Source: Rhabditophanes sp. KR3021 (taxonomy: Eukaryota; Nematoda; Chromadorea; Rhabditida; Alloionematidae). From it: DNA of 64,000 nt. This document shows positions 42,973 through 54,100 of this stretch, one piece after another. The stretch lies in contig CAUJLY010000005.1 of assembly GCA_963281155.1 (NCBI GenBank), forward strand, positions 496,001 to 560,000, given 5' to 3'. Below the pieces are notes generated by a model. That model saw nothing but the letters and a program-made list of their open reading frames with translations. It made no database searches and was not told the DNA's origin. The position numbers and the translations under genes are program-made. Numbering within the stretch: position 1 is the first letter of the stretch; each line of letters starts with the position of its first letter.

Positions 42973-44302
42973 ATGAATAAGAATGTCCATGATGGCTTAT
43001 GTCAACCTCACATTTTTGATGCGACATTTACTAAGTTAAATGATTTGATTTCATTTACATGCATAAATAGTATTTACGGGGCTATTGCAAATAGAACCAA
43101 GTGCCACAAACGATATAACATGGATGAAATGAGAGTAATTTTAATTGATAATAATATAAGAATTCCACCAACTCCAATGACTATTTTGCTAAAAATTGAA
43201 ACAATTGAAGAATATTATCGAAAATTAAATGTATGTATTTGTTTATCAAGTAACGATTTATCAAAGGAAGATGTGCTATTGAACGTTCAACTATTTCAAA
43301 AAAATCTTGACGAACATACAAGTATCACAACACTAAATTTTTATTTAAATTTAGACGACAGCCAAATATATGGAGAAATAATTTTCAAGCTTAATTGATA
43401 TCATTGACAAATTAAAATCTAACCATATTATTAATATCAATTGTATTCACATCACAGAATTTATAAGATTCATTGAAAAGTATGATAAACATCCAGAATG
43501 CATACTGGCAGATCTACCTAATGTGATATCTTTAAAAATTTGCATGGATAGAAGGATGCTTCAATTTAAAAATCAGTTAGGAGAAATAATAAATTATAAT
43601 GGAGGACAATTTGAAGTTACAGATAAATTACAACAAGCAATAGCATTTGAAAAAATGGATGCTATTGTTTCAATTTTCAAGAATAAATCAAATTGTCCTA
43701 TTCAATTCTGCTCCGCTAGCCAGGTAAGACATGCGACAATTGGTTTGACGTGGTTGGATTTAGGAAGAATTTGGAAAGAATCCAAATTACTTATCCAAAT
43801 GTTGATATTTACTTTCTAACTTTGAATTTAACCCCATCTACGACCTTCCAAGTAATGTGCACTTTATCTATTCGGTAAGATATAGTCATTACAAAGCCAA
43901 AGTTCCTTCATTTAAAAGTTGAAAGAATTGACTGTCAACTGCGCTCAGTCAAATGTTAAGGAAGTGAATAAACTGATCGGAAAAATTAAAAAAGGCACCA
44001 ATATATTACAATTTTGTCTACATGGCACAGAATTACGAGGATATCAAATAATAGAGTGTGATTCAAACAATTTTGCAAGGAATACTTTAAATTCTATTTG
44101 CAAAGGCTATTCATATGAAGAAACTCTAAACGAAATTATAAATGTATTACCAAAGACAATTAGAATTTTGAAATTTAGCCCGAAAATGCCTAATATTAGT
44201 GAAATTGTGTTTGATTACTATTGCCAACACACACCAACTTCTTCTCTAAAAAATCTACTAGGTATCATGGAAATTGTATCGCCTATTACAGCCAATATTT
44301 AA
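42973..44302 (+). pseudogene. orphan gene, frameshifted; F-box/LRR-like composition
   Basis: ATG 42973 opens a 141-codon frame (MNKNVHDGLCQPHIFD). Around 43385 the frame shifts by one and continues to 43720 (PNVISLKICMDRRMLQF), where CAG/GTAAGA may be a splice donor. A further open part (43919-44302) has regularly spaced Leu/Ile (TIRILKFSPKMPNISEIVF) as in nematode F-box-associated or LRR-like proteins. I see no definite F-box. The frameshift suggests a decayed gene or a sequence error. Function unknown. Confidence 0.4.
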
Positions 44303-44714
44303 AACTAAATTCTAATTTTTTCATGCTTTTTCAAAATCTGCAAATGTAGTACATGCCATCTGTAGGAGAGCGATGTTCATTGCAACAATATTGCTGATTT
44401 TGATATTTTCTTTCAATTACATTAATTTGTGTCTGAATAATTAGATCTTACTAATTTTTTAATTTAAACGCAACAATTGATATTATTTTCATTAACTTCA
44501 AAGGAACATTAAATTTATGCTCAAATTGTTTTGGTTTATATTCAATAATTTAATTTTCCTTTACGAAATATCCATTTTTTGTAAGATAATAATTTTAGGA
44601 ATCAAATTTTCTTTTGTTTTGGTAATGACACTGTTTTATTTCAAAATAATAAAAAATTATTAAAGTAATGTACCAAATGGTTGAAATATCTACATCAAGG
44701 GATCTGTTAGTAAT
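44303..44714. other. AT-rich spacer between orphan gene and DET1
   Basis: About 410 bp at converging gene ends, very AT-rich with several AATAAA/ATTATT motifs, as expected for two 3' UTRs. Nothing else seen. Confidence 0.4.
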
Positions 44715-46513
44715 CTATTCATCATCTTTTAATGATCTAAAGTAATTGAGATTGTTGCGTTTAATTTCATCATTTATGCTTTCTGAACCAGCGATCATTT
44801 CTTCGTCTATTTTGCCACCTTTTGGTAAAAAGAAAATACAGGGACGATAGTTTCGCAAAATGTCAACCACGATTATGAAAGGATCTGTTGGGTGGAATAA
44901 TAATTGAGTTTGTTGTTTTCGAACACCAGGTAATAATAGTTCGAATTGACTGCGTTTCTGGATTTTGTTGTATACCCTATAAAAGTATTAATAAATGTAT
45001 CCATCTTAACTAACCTAAAAAACTGATCAGCATCAATCCTATCTAAATCAGGATTCAAAGTTATTTTTCCGTTTGTTAATTGAAAGTTCTCAGTGTCAAA
45101 AAAGGGAGAGCGTGAGCAGCATGGTGTTGTTCTGAGAGGATAATAACCTAAAAATTTCTTAACATTCGGTAGAGGTGTAATCATCATATCTAGGCCAGGA
45201 ATCTTGCGTGGTCTAATTAATATATCTTTAGGAGTGTTGATATGTCTATTGCTGCATGAAAACGTATCTGGTGGACACGAATGCTTGAAATCGCTATTAT
45301 TTTTAATAATATAATTAACCAGCTCCATTGAATGATGGTCATACACTCCTAACACCTCTGCCTTTGTCCAATCATATAGAATGAAGTAAAATATATTCTG
45401 GTCTTCTGGGACTGCTTGATTAGGATTGTTAATTGAGTATTGAGTAAACTTAATAAATATGATATTCTCTTTGATTAATTGTAAATTACTCATTTTGAGT
45501 CCTTTGATACCAGACATAAAATGAAACTTGTTTGGGTGCAATGCACTTACTACATTATTTTTGACGATGAATGCCATAATCTTTTGTTTCAATCCTGACA
45601 TACAGGTTTCTTGGAATCTATCCCCATTCCGGTTCATACTTAGGTATACTTGATCGTCATGATAAACGTTCCTTCCTATTCTTTGGAGCAATTGGCATTT
45701 TCCGGTGACTTTATCTAATTGTACAACATCTATAGTTTGAGCCGATTGAATAAGAACGGCAAAAATAAACTTCCTAAAAGTAACAAAATATAACGCATTC
45801 GTTTTTTTTCCATGAATAGTTTTATAACTATCAGTGATTTCTCCGGTTTCAATATTCATTATCACTACTTCGAGAGAGTCACAAACTCTCGGTTCCTCAA
45901 TTGTATCTCCATTAATTTCATTTGGATTAGACACAATTTCAGCACCACCTGCTAACCTGGATAAACCAATGGCAATGAATGGAGATCCCACAAATTCATA
46001 AAATAAGTCCTTATGCACACTAGACCTCGACATAACAACATTAAAATGCTGACCAATATCAAAGCTGCTTTTTAACTTGAAAACATTTGGAAAAGAATTT
46101 TCCACCTCCTGCATTCTAAAGTTTTGAATGCCCAAATAATCATAAACTCCAACTCTAAGTGAGTCATAATAAACCGTATACATTCTTTTCCCATCCCATG
46201 AAAACTTTAGGATGAACATTCCCGGCATATGTTCACAGTTAGAAATAACATCATTGATTCGGATATAATTAGTTAGAGACCGATTGTAGATTAAAGAAGC
46301 CGTTCCAGGTCTGTAATTGTTAGTGGCCAAGTTTCGTTTCATTGCCCTAAAAGATATCTCTTTTCTCGATTTACTTCTAAGATTTACCATGGACAATCGG
46401 TTATCATGAATAGTCCTATCCATTGCGCTCTGAAATATTATGTACGCGTTTATTACAGACAGAAAAAGGAGTAATATATTTGGTTTGGGAAATAAAAATG
46501 AAATCGACGACAT
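44715..46513 (-). CDS. DET1: DET1 homologue (CUL4-DDB1 ubiquitin ligase component)
   Basis: Exon 1 runs 46513-45015, then a 38-bp intron (45014-44977, GTTAGTTAAG to TTTTATAG) and exon 2 44976-44715, giving 586 residues, against about 550 for animal DET1. DET1 works with DDB1 and COP1 in a nuclear CUL4 E3 ligase. Matching blocks: FILKFSWDGKRMYTVYYD, IGRNVYHDDQVYLSM, SGLKQKIMAFI, FHFMSGIKGLKMSNLQLIKE and IIFIKFT, FYFILYDWTKAEVLGVYD, CCSRSPFFD, and in exon 2 QLLFHPTDPFIIVV, which matches the FHPFEPFAISV end of the family. Reading through the intron gives a different, shorter tail, so exon 2 is easily missed. The start at 46513 adds a hydrophobic stretch (ILLLFLSVINAYIIF) unlike DET1; a downstream ATG (46423, MDRTIHD) may be the real start. 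Frame intact. Confidence 0.9.
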
Positions 46514-47365
46514 TTTCAAATTAAAATGTTAGATAAGAGCATTTAACGGAGGTAAATGATGAATACATCATATACTTTTTATGTTCACCTTATCTTTTAT
46601 AATAAGATAAGAAGTCATTCTTAACGCTATCAATATCATGATATACATATTATTTGTATGTAACGAAGCAACTTTGTTCCACCCTAATCCAGACGCCTTC
46701 CAAAAGTTAGCTATTTAAATGGAAACACAAGGTTTCTTGAATATATTTGTTAATAAAGTTTTTACCTATCAATACACGAAAAAATAAATGTTTCATATAT
46801 CGAATAAATAAAGTCATCATGATCTAAGAATAAATGAGGGTGGCTTTTTTGAGGTCCTTCATTTAGGGCCTACTGCACGTTCATTTACTAGCTTTGCCAA
46901 TACGTAATGGTTTATTAAAATTGTAAGTGTTTAAATAATTCATTTATTTTAATTGTTACAGATATATAAAACAGTTCTATTATTATGGAGTATTCTTGTA
47001 CTAAGAGAAATATATTTGTAAATGCCTCATAGAACGTTGAATTATAATACTTATTGAAAGGTTTAATAGTGAATGGATGTACAGATGGATGGCATCGTAT
47101 TTGTAAGATGCAAATAACGAAAACAATTAGGAAACAAATGTGTTTAAAGTAATATTATATACTAATTTCTTGCAGCTGAATGAATTGAATGTACTATAAT
47201 TTACAACTTTTTTGAAAGCTTTGGCAATGTGATCAGTTAATACTAAGATCTTATTTTATAAACATTTAAAAAAGTCCTTTCTGAAGATTAGTTGAAACCG
47301 ATAACATAGATGTTACATGAAATAGTTAGGTTAATTAGAAGTATTAAATTTCATACAGTTAAGAA
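46514..47365. other. intergenic, 5' side of DET1
   Basis: About 850 bp, AT-rich, likely to contain the DET1 promoter (minus strand) near 46520-46750. No reading frame or repeat supported. Confidence 0.4.
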
Positions 47366-48107
47366 TCATGGATTTAAAATATACGCTGCATAAGTGTCTG
47401 TAATCTGTAGTATAAACAAAACAATTAGAACAGATTGGCTTTCTTTAAAGTAGTTGCAAGGATCAAGTTCGGAATCCGGATTGGTTATGTTAAAATATAC
47501 AAACAATTCACCATTTTTTCTGTTTATAGTTTCACTGAATGATAAATGTAAATTTTGTTCATTAATGTTTTGTATTTCATTAGATACCATATGTAAATTG
47601 TAAGTGACATTGTCTTTTGAAATTCGTAATCTTTGTGGAAATAGTTGTATATATTCCTACTAAAACAATGCATCATTTTAAGTTTATCTGATTTCAATTT
47701 AGAAATCAAATATTCCATCCGGAATGAAATGATTCTGGTATATTTGAATTCCAGCTACTTTCAACAACACTCAGAATTAGCTTTGTTATTTTAAGTATTC
47801 TGTTGATTTTGGATAACAAAATTTGTTATTTTTAATTCATCCTTTTGCTGAGGAATTGTTATTTTAATAAATATAGTGTCTGTATAGCTAAAAATGTACT
47901 TTTGGAGATGCATATATAATTGAATGAGTTTATTTTCATTTCTAAGTATTATCTTATTAAACTTATCACATATCTCGTTATTATCATTTAACTAAATTTG
48001 GACACAGCCATATGTGAAAGAAGATTCATCATATAATCTTTTGCTAGTCATGTCAATAGACTTATAGAAATTAATATTTGTTTGTGATAGCGACATTGAA
48101 GTTGAAA
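47366..48107 (-). pseudogene. decayed orphan gene
   Basis: Minus-strand 48107 starts ATG (MSLSQTNINFYKSI) and is open to about 47800 with a single in-frame TAG (after YGCVQI). A further open piece, 47590-47366, has ELFVYFNITNPDSELDPC, then a hydrophobic SVLIVLFILQITDTYAA. The pieces are in different frames and no splice sites connect them well. It looks like an old gene losing its frame. Family not recognised. Confidence 0.3.
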
Positions 48108-49176
48108 GGTGTTATTGCAAGCTTTTCCAATACGATGTTGTTTAAATGCTATTCGCATATAATTTTTGTCTTCACCATTCACTTTAGTAAAAAAGTAAAT
48201 CAAGAATGAAGAAAATAAAAGAATAGGTATATCAGAAAGTATATCTAAGCAAACAGTGTGTTTCTAAATAAAAGTGAATGCCGTACAAATGTTATGTTTG
48301 CTGTATATGGGAAGAATATCGTCTATATAGCATTCTACATGTAATAAAGTTTATGTTGTAGTACACTTTTTGACGCTTATGTTACCAAATATTCATTCTC
48401 TTGGCCGTATTTTAATCACGCTGATATATAAACTTTTAAGAAATCTTTTTCCTAGTTAGGAGGCATTATTTCGTCGGAGATTATTTAAAAAATAATCTAC
48501 TACTATATAATTCTGAAAGCACATATGGACCCTCATTTACCATATATTTTATCTTAATATTTAACCAAAAACATCTCATTCATAATTATTATTTTATAAT
48601 CTGCTCATGTCTATAAATAAATTAAAAATAATTTTTCTCAGAATCATCACCTACTGGGCATTCAAGGTAACAACCATGCAAATACTGTCTAAGCCAGACA
48701 TCTTTTGAAAAACCTTATTATACAATTATATTTTCAAAAACAACTGTCTACATTTCACTAATGTATGATAATCCATCAAAAGTTCAAGCAAATTTTTATT
48801 TTCACTTTCTTTTGAAGGTGATGCATTAATTGCAGACAATCTTCCAAAAATGTATGTATTTTTAAATCTTTAATACAAATGTTGTCTACGCCATTCTTAT
48901 TCACACAAAATAACAACTCTAAATGTGGTTAACAAAAACACATTTGCAATGCATGAAAACATAAAGCGGCCAGTCCCTTAAAATGAAAAAGCGTTCACAT
49001 CAACAATAATCTTTTTTAAACCAATGTTTTGAACCATAAAATTTAATACATATTTAAACAACCTTCCATTACTTCACTTTTTATCGCAAAACAAATATCG
49101 ATAAGAAAGATTGTTAATAACAGATGTGCATCATCAAAAATAGTCGTAAAATTAAGATACAAAACGGTTTTTGATC
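48108..49176. other. AT-rich intergenic stretch, nothing recognised
   Basis: About 1.07 kb without a supported gene or repeat. It contains the 3' flank of the DNALI1 gene at its right edge. Confidence 0.4.
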
Positions 49177-50010
49177 TTAGAGCTTTGACAAGTTTTCACT
49201 TTCTTGATTTGAATCTTGCTCCATTTGAAGAATTGATTGAAGTTGAGATTTCAGAGTTTTGCAATTATGCTGAAGCTTTTCATTTTCCTCCTTTAAATTG
49301 GCCTCAATCAACTTGATTTCCTCTTCACGAAGTATCTTTTCTTGCAATGCCTTTTGCTCTAATTGCTCAATCTTAAAATAAACTTAATTAAGCGGAAACC
49401 TTAAACATACCTTCTTTTTCATCAAAATATTTTCATTCCTATCATTAGCAGCCTGTTCATCGACAGACGTTCTTTGTTGTTCAGTTTCGATAGCTTTCCG
49501 AATACCATAAGCAATTGTACTCTCCAGTAAAGTCTGATAAGTTACGAACGTTAATTGGAACTCATGCTTCACTCTTAGCAATAACAGCCCACGTTCGGCG
49601 CAATTTATTGTTACTTGGCGAATAATTTCATCAAACAATTGGTCGAATATTTCTCTTCGAATCGGACAAATTCCAAAAGCCTTGGCATTTCGTGCCTTTA
49701 AGGCTCCTTCGAACTTTTCATGCAGAGTTAACATGTCTATTCGAGTAGCCGGGACAGTTGATGTTTTTTCTATCCAAATATTAGCTTGCTTTTCATACTT
49801 CCTTCCAGGCAATATAAAATCCATGATTTTTCTTAATTGAGCTTCCGGATCAACTTTTCCTCTTCCATCTGTAGATTCGAGGGAAGCAGAGAATGTGATA
49901 AACTCACGTAATTTTTGGTCATAACTCTCAGCTACTGTTCCTCCATTGTCATCATCTACACCTGTCACCACAGCTTTTTCACGTTTAACTAAACTATCAC
50001 CAACATCCAT
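49177..50010 (-). CDS. DNALI1: axonemal dynein light chain p28/DNALI1 orthologue
   Basis: Exon 1 is 50010-49411 (ATG, MDVGDSLVKREK), a 39-bp intron follows (49410-49372, GTATGTTTAA to TATTTTAAG, phase 0) and exon 2 is 49371-49177, total 264 residues, the normal length for DNALI1 (about 258). Diagnostic blocks: ILPGRKYEKQANIWIEKTS, VPATRIDMLTLHEKF, GICPIRREIFDQLFDEI, VTINCAERGLLLLRVKHE, FVTYQTLLESTIAYGIRKA, then a C-terminal coiled coil in exon 2 (EQLEQKALQEKILREEE). In organisms with motile cilia this light chain is bound to inner-arm dyneins with actin and centrin. Nematodes have no motile cilia, so the protein probably serves sensory cilia or another microtubule role. The exon 2 coiled coil shows that the full length is retained. 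Frame intact. Confidence 0.94.
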
Positions 50011-50049
50011 AATAAACAATTCAAATAAAAGAAATATCTCCAACTAAAA

Positions 50050-51109
50050 TTTAAGTAAACCCTAAAATAAGCATGGCTACTATTTAAATTTCACCCTCAA
50101 ATAACCCCTTACCTACACCTCATTTCCCCCAAGCGTAAATTGCCTCGCTCCACCTGTCTTTTACTAATATCTTCCGATTCTAGCTTACTTTGTCTTCGAA
50201 ATACAAAGACTCTACACTCTTCCAGTCATCGGAAGGTCCGGTCTCTCGAACAACCATCTACCGACAATCTAACACATCTTCGACCAGAACAGCTGGCCCC
50301 AACCTTATCCCAAATCCACCTCAACCGCACCCCCCTCTCCTACCCCAACTAGAACCTCAATATCGGAAGGGGCCGTATTGCAATATTCCGCCACCTGAAA
50401 CTACTTTCCCCTCCTGTATAACTTCACCTGGAACAAAAACCTTCATCTCGTCTAAAGTCTTCTTTTATTCCAAACAGATCACAATACTCTCTGTTCATAA
50501 AAGTTAGCTTTGACATACTTTCAATAAATATGCCTTTTGTTTAATTAGAACTTATATGTCTAAATTGATAAAATATGTAGTGTTATGGTTTCGGAACATA
50601 AAGTTTATTCAATCGTTTATTATTCAAATGTGAAAAAAGGATTTATTTGGAAAACTAAAAAAAGAAATGAAGTAATTGTATGTTTGAGAAAAAGATGATG
50701 ATGATATTCTAAAAAAAAGGTAGGTGATTGTTTTTTTGTTGTTTTCAATAGTTTGGTGTCTATATACTCATACAATACAACGTATTTGAAATTAATAAAT
50801 ATGAAAAGGTGTCTTTTTGTTGAGGAAGAAGTATAGTAGTGTGTATCATGAGGAAGACATTTGTAAAGAACCAATTGAAGCTAGTGATAATTATTATCGA
50901 AATAGTATTATATTATAGGTTGAAATTAAAAAAAAATAATAACTTTCTTTGTACATTTAATTTAATTAACAAAAATATGAACCGGGAGGTAGTCAAGTTG
51001 ATGGCTGAGAAAAATTGGTAATAGACAAGGCCGTTCAGGACCGTATTTTTCTTTCAGGTAGAGGTAAATTAACGTTTGACTGTGTGAATGGTGAGGAGGT
51101 TGGAGACGA
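50050..51109. other. spacer with a GC-richer patch between DNALI1 and daf-12
   Basis: 50110-50510 is distinctly less AT-rich than its flanks and open in several frames on both strands (for example a Pro/Ser-rich plus-strand frame 50190-50507, and a minus-strand MKVFVPGEVIQEGKVVSG start near 50440 that is soon stopped). This may be a short unrecognised exon or a relic; I could not make a consistent gene model. 50510-51109 is AT-rich and includes the daf-12 3' UTR. Confidence 0.35.
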
Positions 51110-54100
51110 TTAGTGGTCTTGAGTTGTGAAGAATTCTTTAGGTAGAGAGGCAGCCTTTTCCGTATCTTTGGCTCCCATGAAGATGGTGACAGCGTTTTCA
51201 GCAACGGTTCTGAGGGCTTTTAAGGCTTGTGGTAGTTTTTCGTACCTTTCTGGGGCTTTGTCTTTGTAGACGTTTCCTAGATACCTATAATGCATTTGAC
51301 TAAATAACATATCTACTCACATATATTACCTTTTATATAAGTTGACGTAGCTTTCATGCAACATTTGAACCATTCTTTTGTCCTCTGCACTTACCAGACC
51401 ATCTCTGGATTGGTCAAACAAAACGATTAACACAATCATGTCGATTGCTAGTTCATTCTTGCGAACATCTTCATGGAGGAGGTGGAAAAATTGGAGGAAT
51501 CCATTCTTTTGCTGGTCTTTGATTTCGGGTTTTAGCTTGTCAAACATATCCAGTGATATTTGGGTTCGGCCTTCGATAGGTGTTTGCCAAGCATTTTCGT
51601 CAGGATTGAAGAGAGTCACACCACGAATCGTGATCATTTCAATCATGCCTCCTTTGAGTAAGGCAAACTTAGCTGTTTCCGAAATTTGTTGGAACGTCAG
51701 CAACTTTTTCGCCATCTTGACAAGTCTTCGCATCGTAATGTCCATGACATTCAGAATATCCCCTGCATTATGGTCCTTCTTTGTAAGCGTCGCCTGAGCC
51801 TGACTATCATTATCCAAAGGTTCATTCATGCACTGGAAAGAATCTCTAATATTATCCAACTCCGTCAATTCCTTGTCCGTAAGCGAAAAGTCCCCCACCC
51901 CTACTCCCCCTTCTTTTTTAATAAATGTGTCTTCATATGTCTTGGTGGGTTCGATGCTAGGTTCGCCTTGCTCAAAACCATCCATTGATCCTGCTTTGAC
52001 AGAACAATTCTCAACGTCAGTTGGAGATCCACCTTTGAAGATGACGACATCTGTTTGTTTTGCTTTGTTGCACAATTCATTATAATATTCAACTGTCATG
52101 GTAACTTTCTGAGCATCTTTATGCATTTCGATGGGAGATTGAGGTGAAATTGTTTGAGGTAGTGGAGGGACAGCCACTTGTCTTCTGGTACCGGCTACAG
52201 CAGCTTGTGGAAAGGGACTGCCGTTATTATTAAAAACTTGCCCGGAAAAGTTCCCATCACCCATGCCCATCATTATTTCCTGCTTAATTAGGGGTGGAGA
52301 CTGGCCGAAGGAATGACTGGACTGGACAGATTGTACGGATCCAGGAGAACCTATAGTATTGCCTGGCGACATCATCATATCCAGAGTGGATCTCCTGCCC
52401 GAATTGATGTTATTTAGCATTTGATTGCCCATCATATTTTGCTGCATCATTGCGATACTTGAAAGGTTGTTGTTGTTCATCATGCCGATTGAAGAGGGCG
52501 TGAATACGTTGTTTGGGTTGGAGGAGCTGAGGAGGAATTGTTCCATTGAGTTGGGAGAGCCGATAAAGGAACCATTTTGGAGCTGGTTGGACATGTTTTG
52601 GGTGTTGGGCATCGAGCCTTCGTGCATCGAACCCATGCCGTTGTGGCGAGTCATGTGATTGAGACGGGAGTTTTTTCTTCTCCTCAACTGTTCTTCGTTT
52701 AGAATCCATTCCTTTTTCCTGAAAATGAAAAGATGCTAAAGTTGTCTGTTACTCCCGCACTTACATCCCAACATTCATGCAGCGCTTTAATCTACACTTC
52801 TGGCAAAACCTTCTCGAAACAGAATTAATTTCACAATCATCTGAGTATGGGCACTTGAACTCCTTTGGCCTGAGAGCATTTCTGCGAAAGAAAGCTTTAC
52901 ACGATTCGCACGAAATGACATTGAACTAGAAAAAAATAAGTTAACAACAGAACCACCGAACTTACATTGTAACCTGTAGCATGATCCCCACAAACACGGC
53001 ACGTCTTCTGCCTCCTCCTAGACTCAATCTCACTGCCCGTCTGCTGAACAGAACTCGAGTTAGAATCTGTGGGAGAAGACAAGCCTTGGTGGGGTTGGAA
53101 GACAGAGGAAAATGATGATCCGTTGCTAGATTGATTACTGCCGCTCATAAAGCCTTGCTGGCATACGGTTGGGGAGTGGATGACTGGATCATCGGGTGTA
53201 TTCATTTGGTGCTGAAATTAATGAGGAATATTATTAGGTCTTCACATTTTCTTTTTATATTGACTTGGTGTGGTGAGGGTTAATGACAAGGTTTCTATTA
53301 AAAAGTAGGGGTCTCAATAGTAGTACGATAAATGAAAACCCACAACAATATCAAGCAACATATCAAATATATAAACTTGGCATTATTCTTTTAAAATTCC
53401 AAAAAATAGTATTTGCTTTTAAAAACAAAAAGTGTGAACAACAATATTGATAATAATTAAATAAGAGAACAAATATCTCCTGCATATTTATGTTATATCA
53501 AGCGAACCTTATTGGCGTAAAGCTTTGAAAACATTGACCAATGTTGCTGGATATTTGGTGGTGCGTTAAGGAATGAATTGACATCAATCATGGCATCTGA
53601 CACAGTTCAAGCCAGGAAGAATATAGAAGAGAGTAATGAAGCTTAGTTTTACTCTGGTCTTGTCCCACAAAAAGAATACCTTTTGGATATAATTTGGAGT
53701 GGATCTTTTTTATTAGAGTAGTGTGGATGTGGAGTGAGTGGAAATGCCTACAAAGAGATTATCATAGATATGGTGTTTATTAAAATGACGCGAGATAGTG
53801 AATGGTATGTTAACAGTTTCTTTAAATATAGATATCAAGGATGAAGATATTTTTTGGTTTGTTTGTTTATTTATGAATATAAAAAAGACACAACATTCTA
53901 TCATCATACTAATCAACTCTTCCCCTCCAACTAAGAAGCCCCTTTTTTGAAGTAAAAGATCATTAAGAAGATTAACGGCAACCTAATGATAAAATTAAAT
54001 AATATGTATCTATCCACCACACATACAACTCATCATCATTTTTTTCTTCAAAAACAAACTAATCAGGGTATCAAAATAAACTATTTAATATTAAAAAATA

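Noticed and set aside
50190..50507. Pro/Ser-rich plus-strand frame, and a minus-strand MKVFVPGE start resembling an exosome CSL4 N-terminus
   Set aside because: The minus-strand resemblance ends after about 25 residues with a stop, and no splice path restores it; the plus-strand frame has no supporting features.
51378..52085. Several plus-strand frames opposite the daf-12 ligand-binding domain
   Set aside because: They mirror a conserved coding exon and have no homology of their own.
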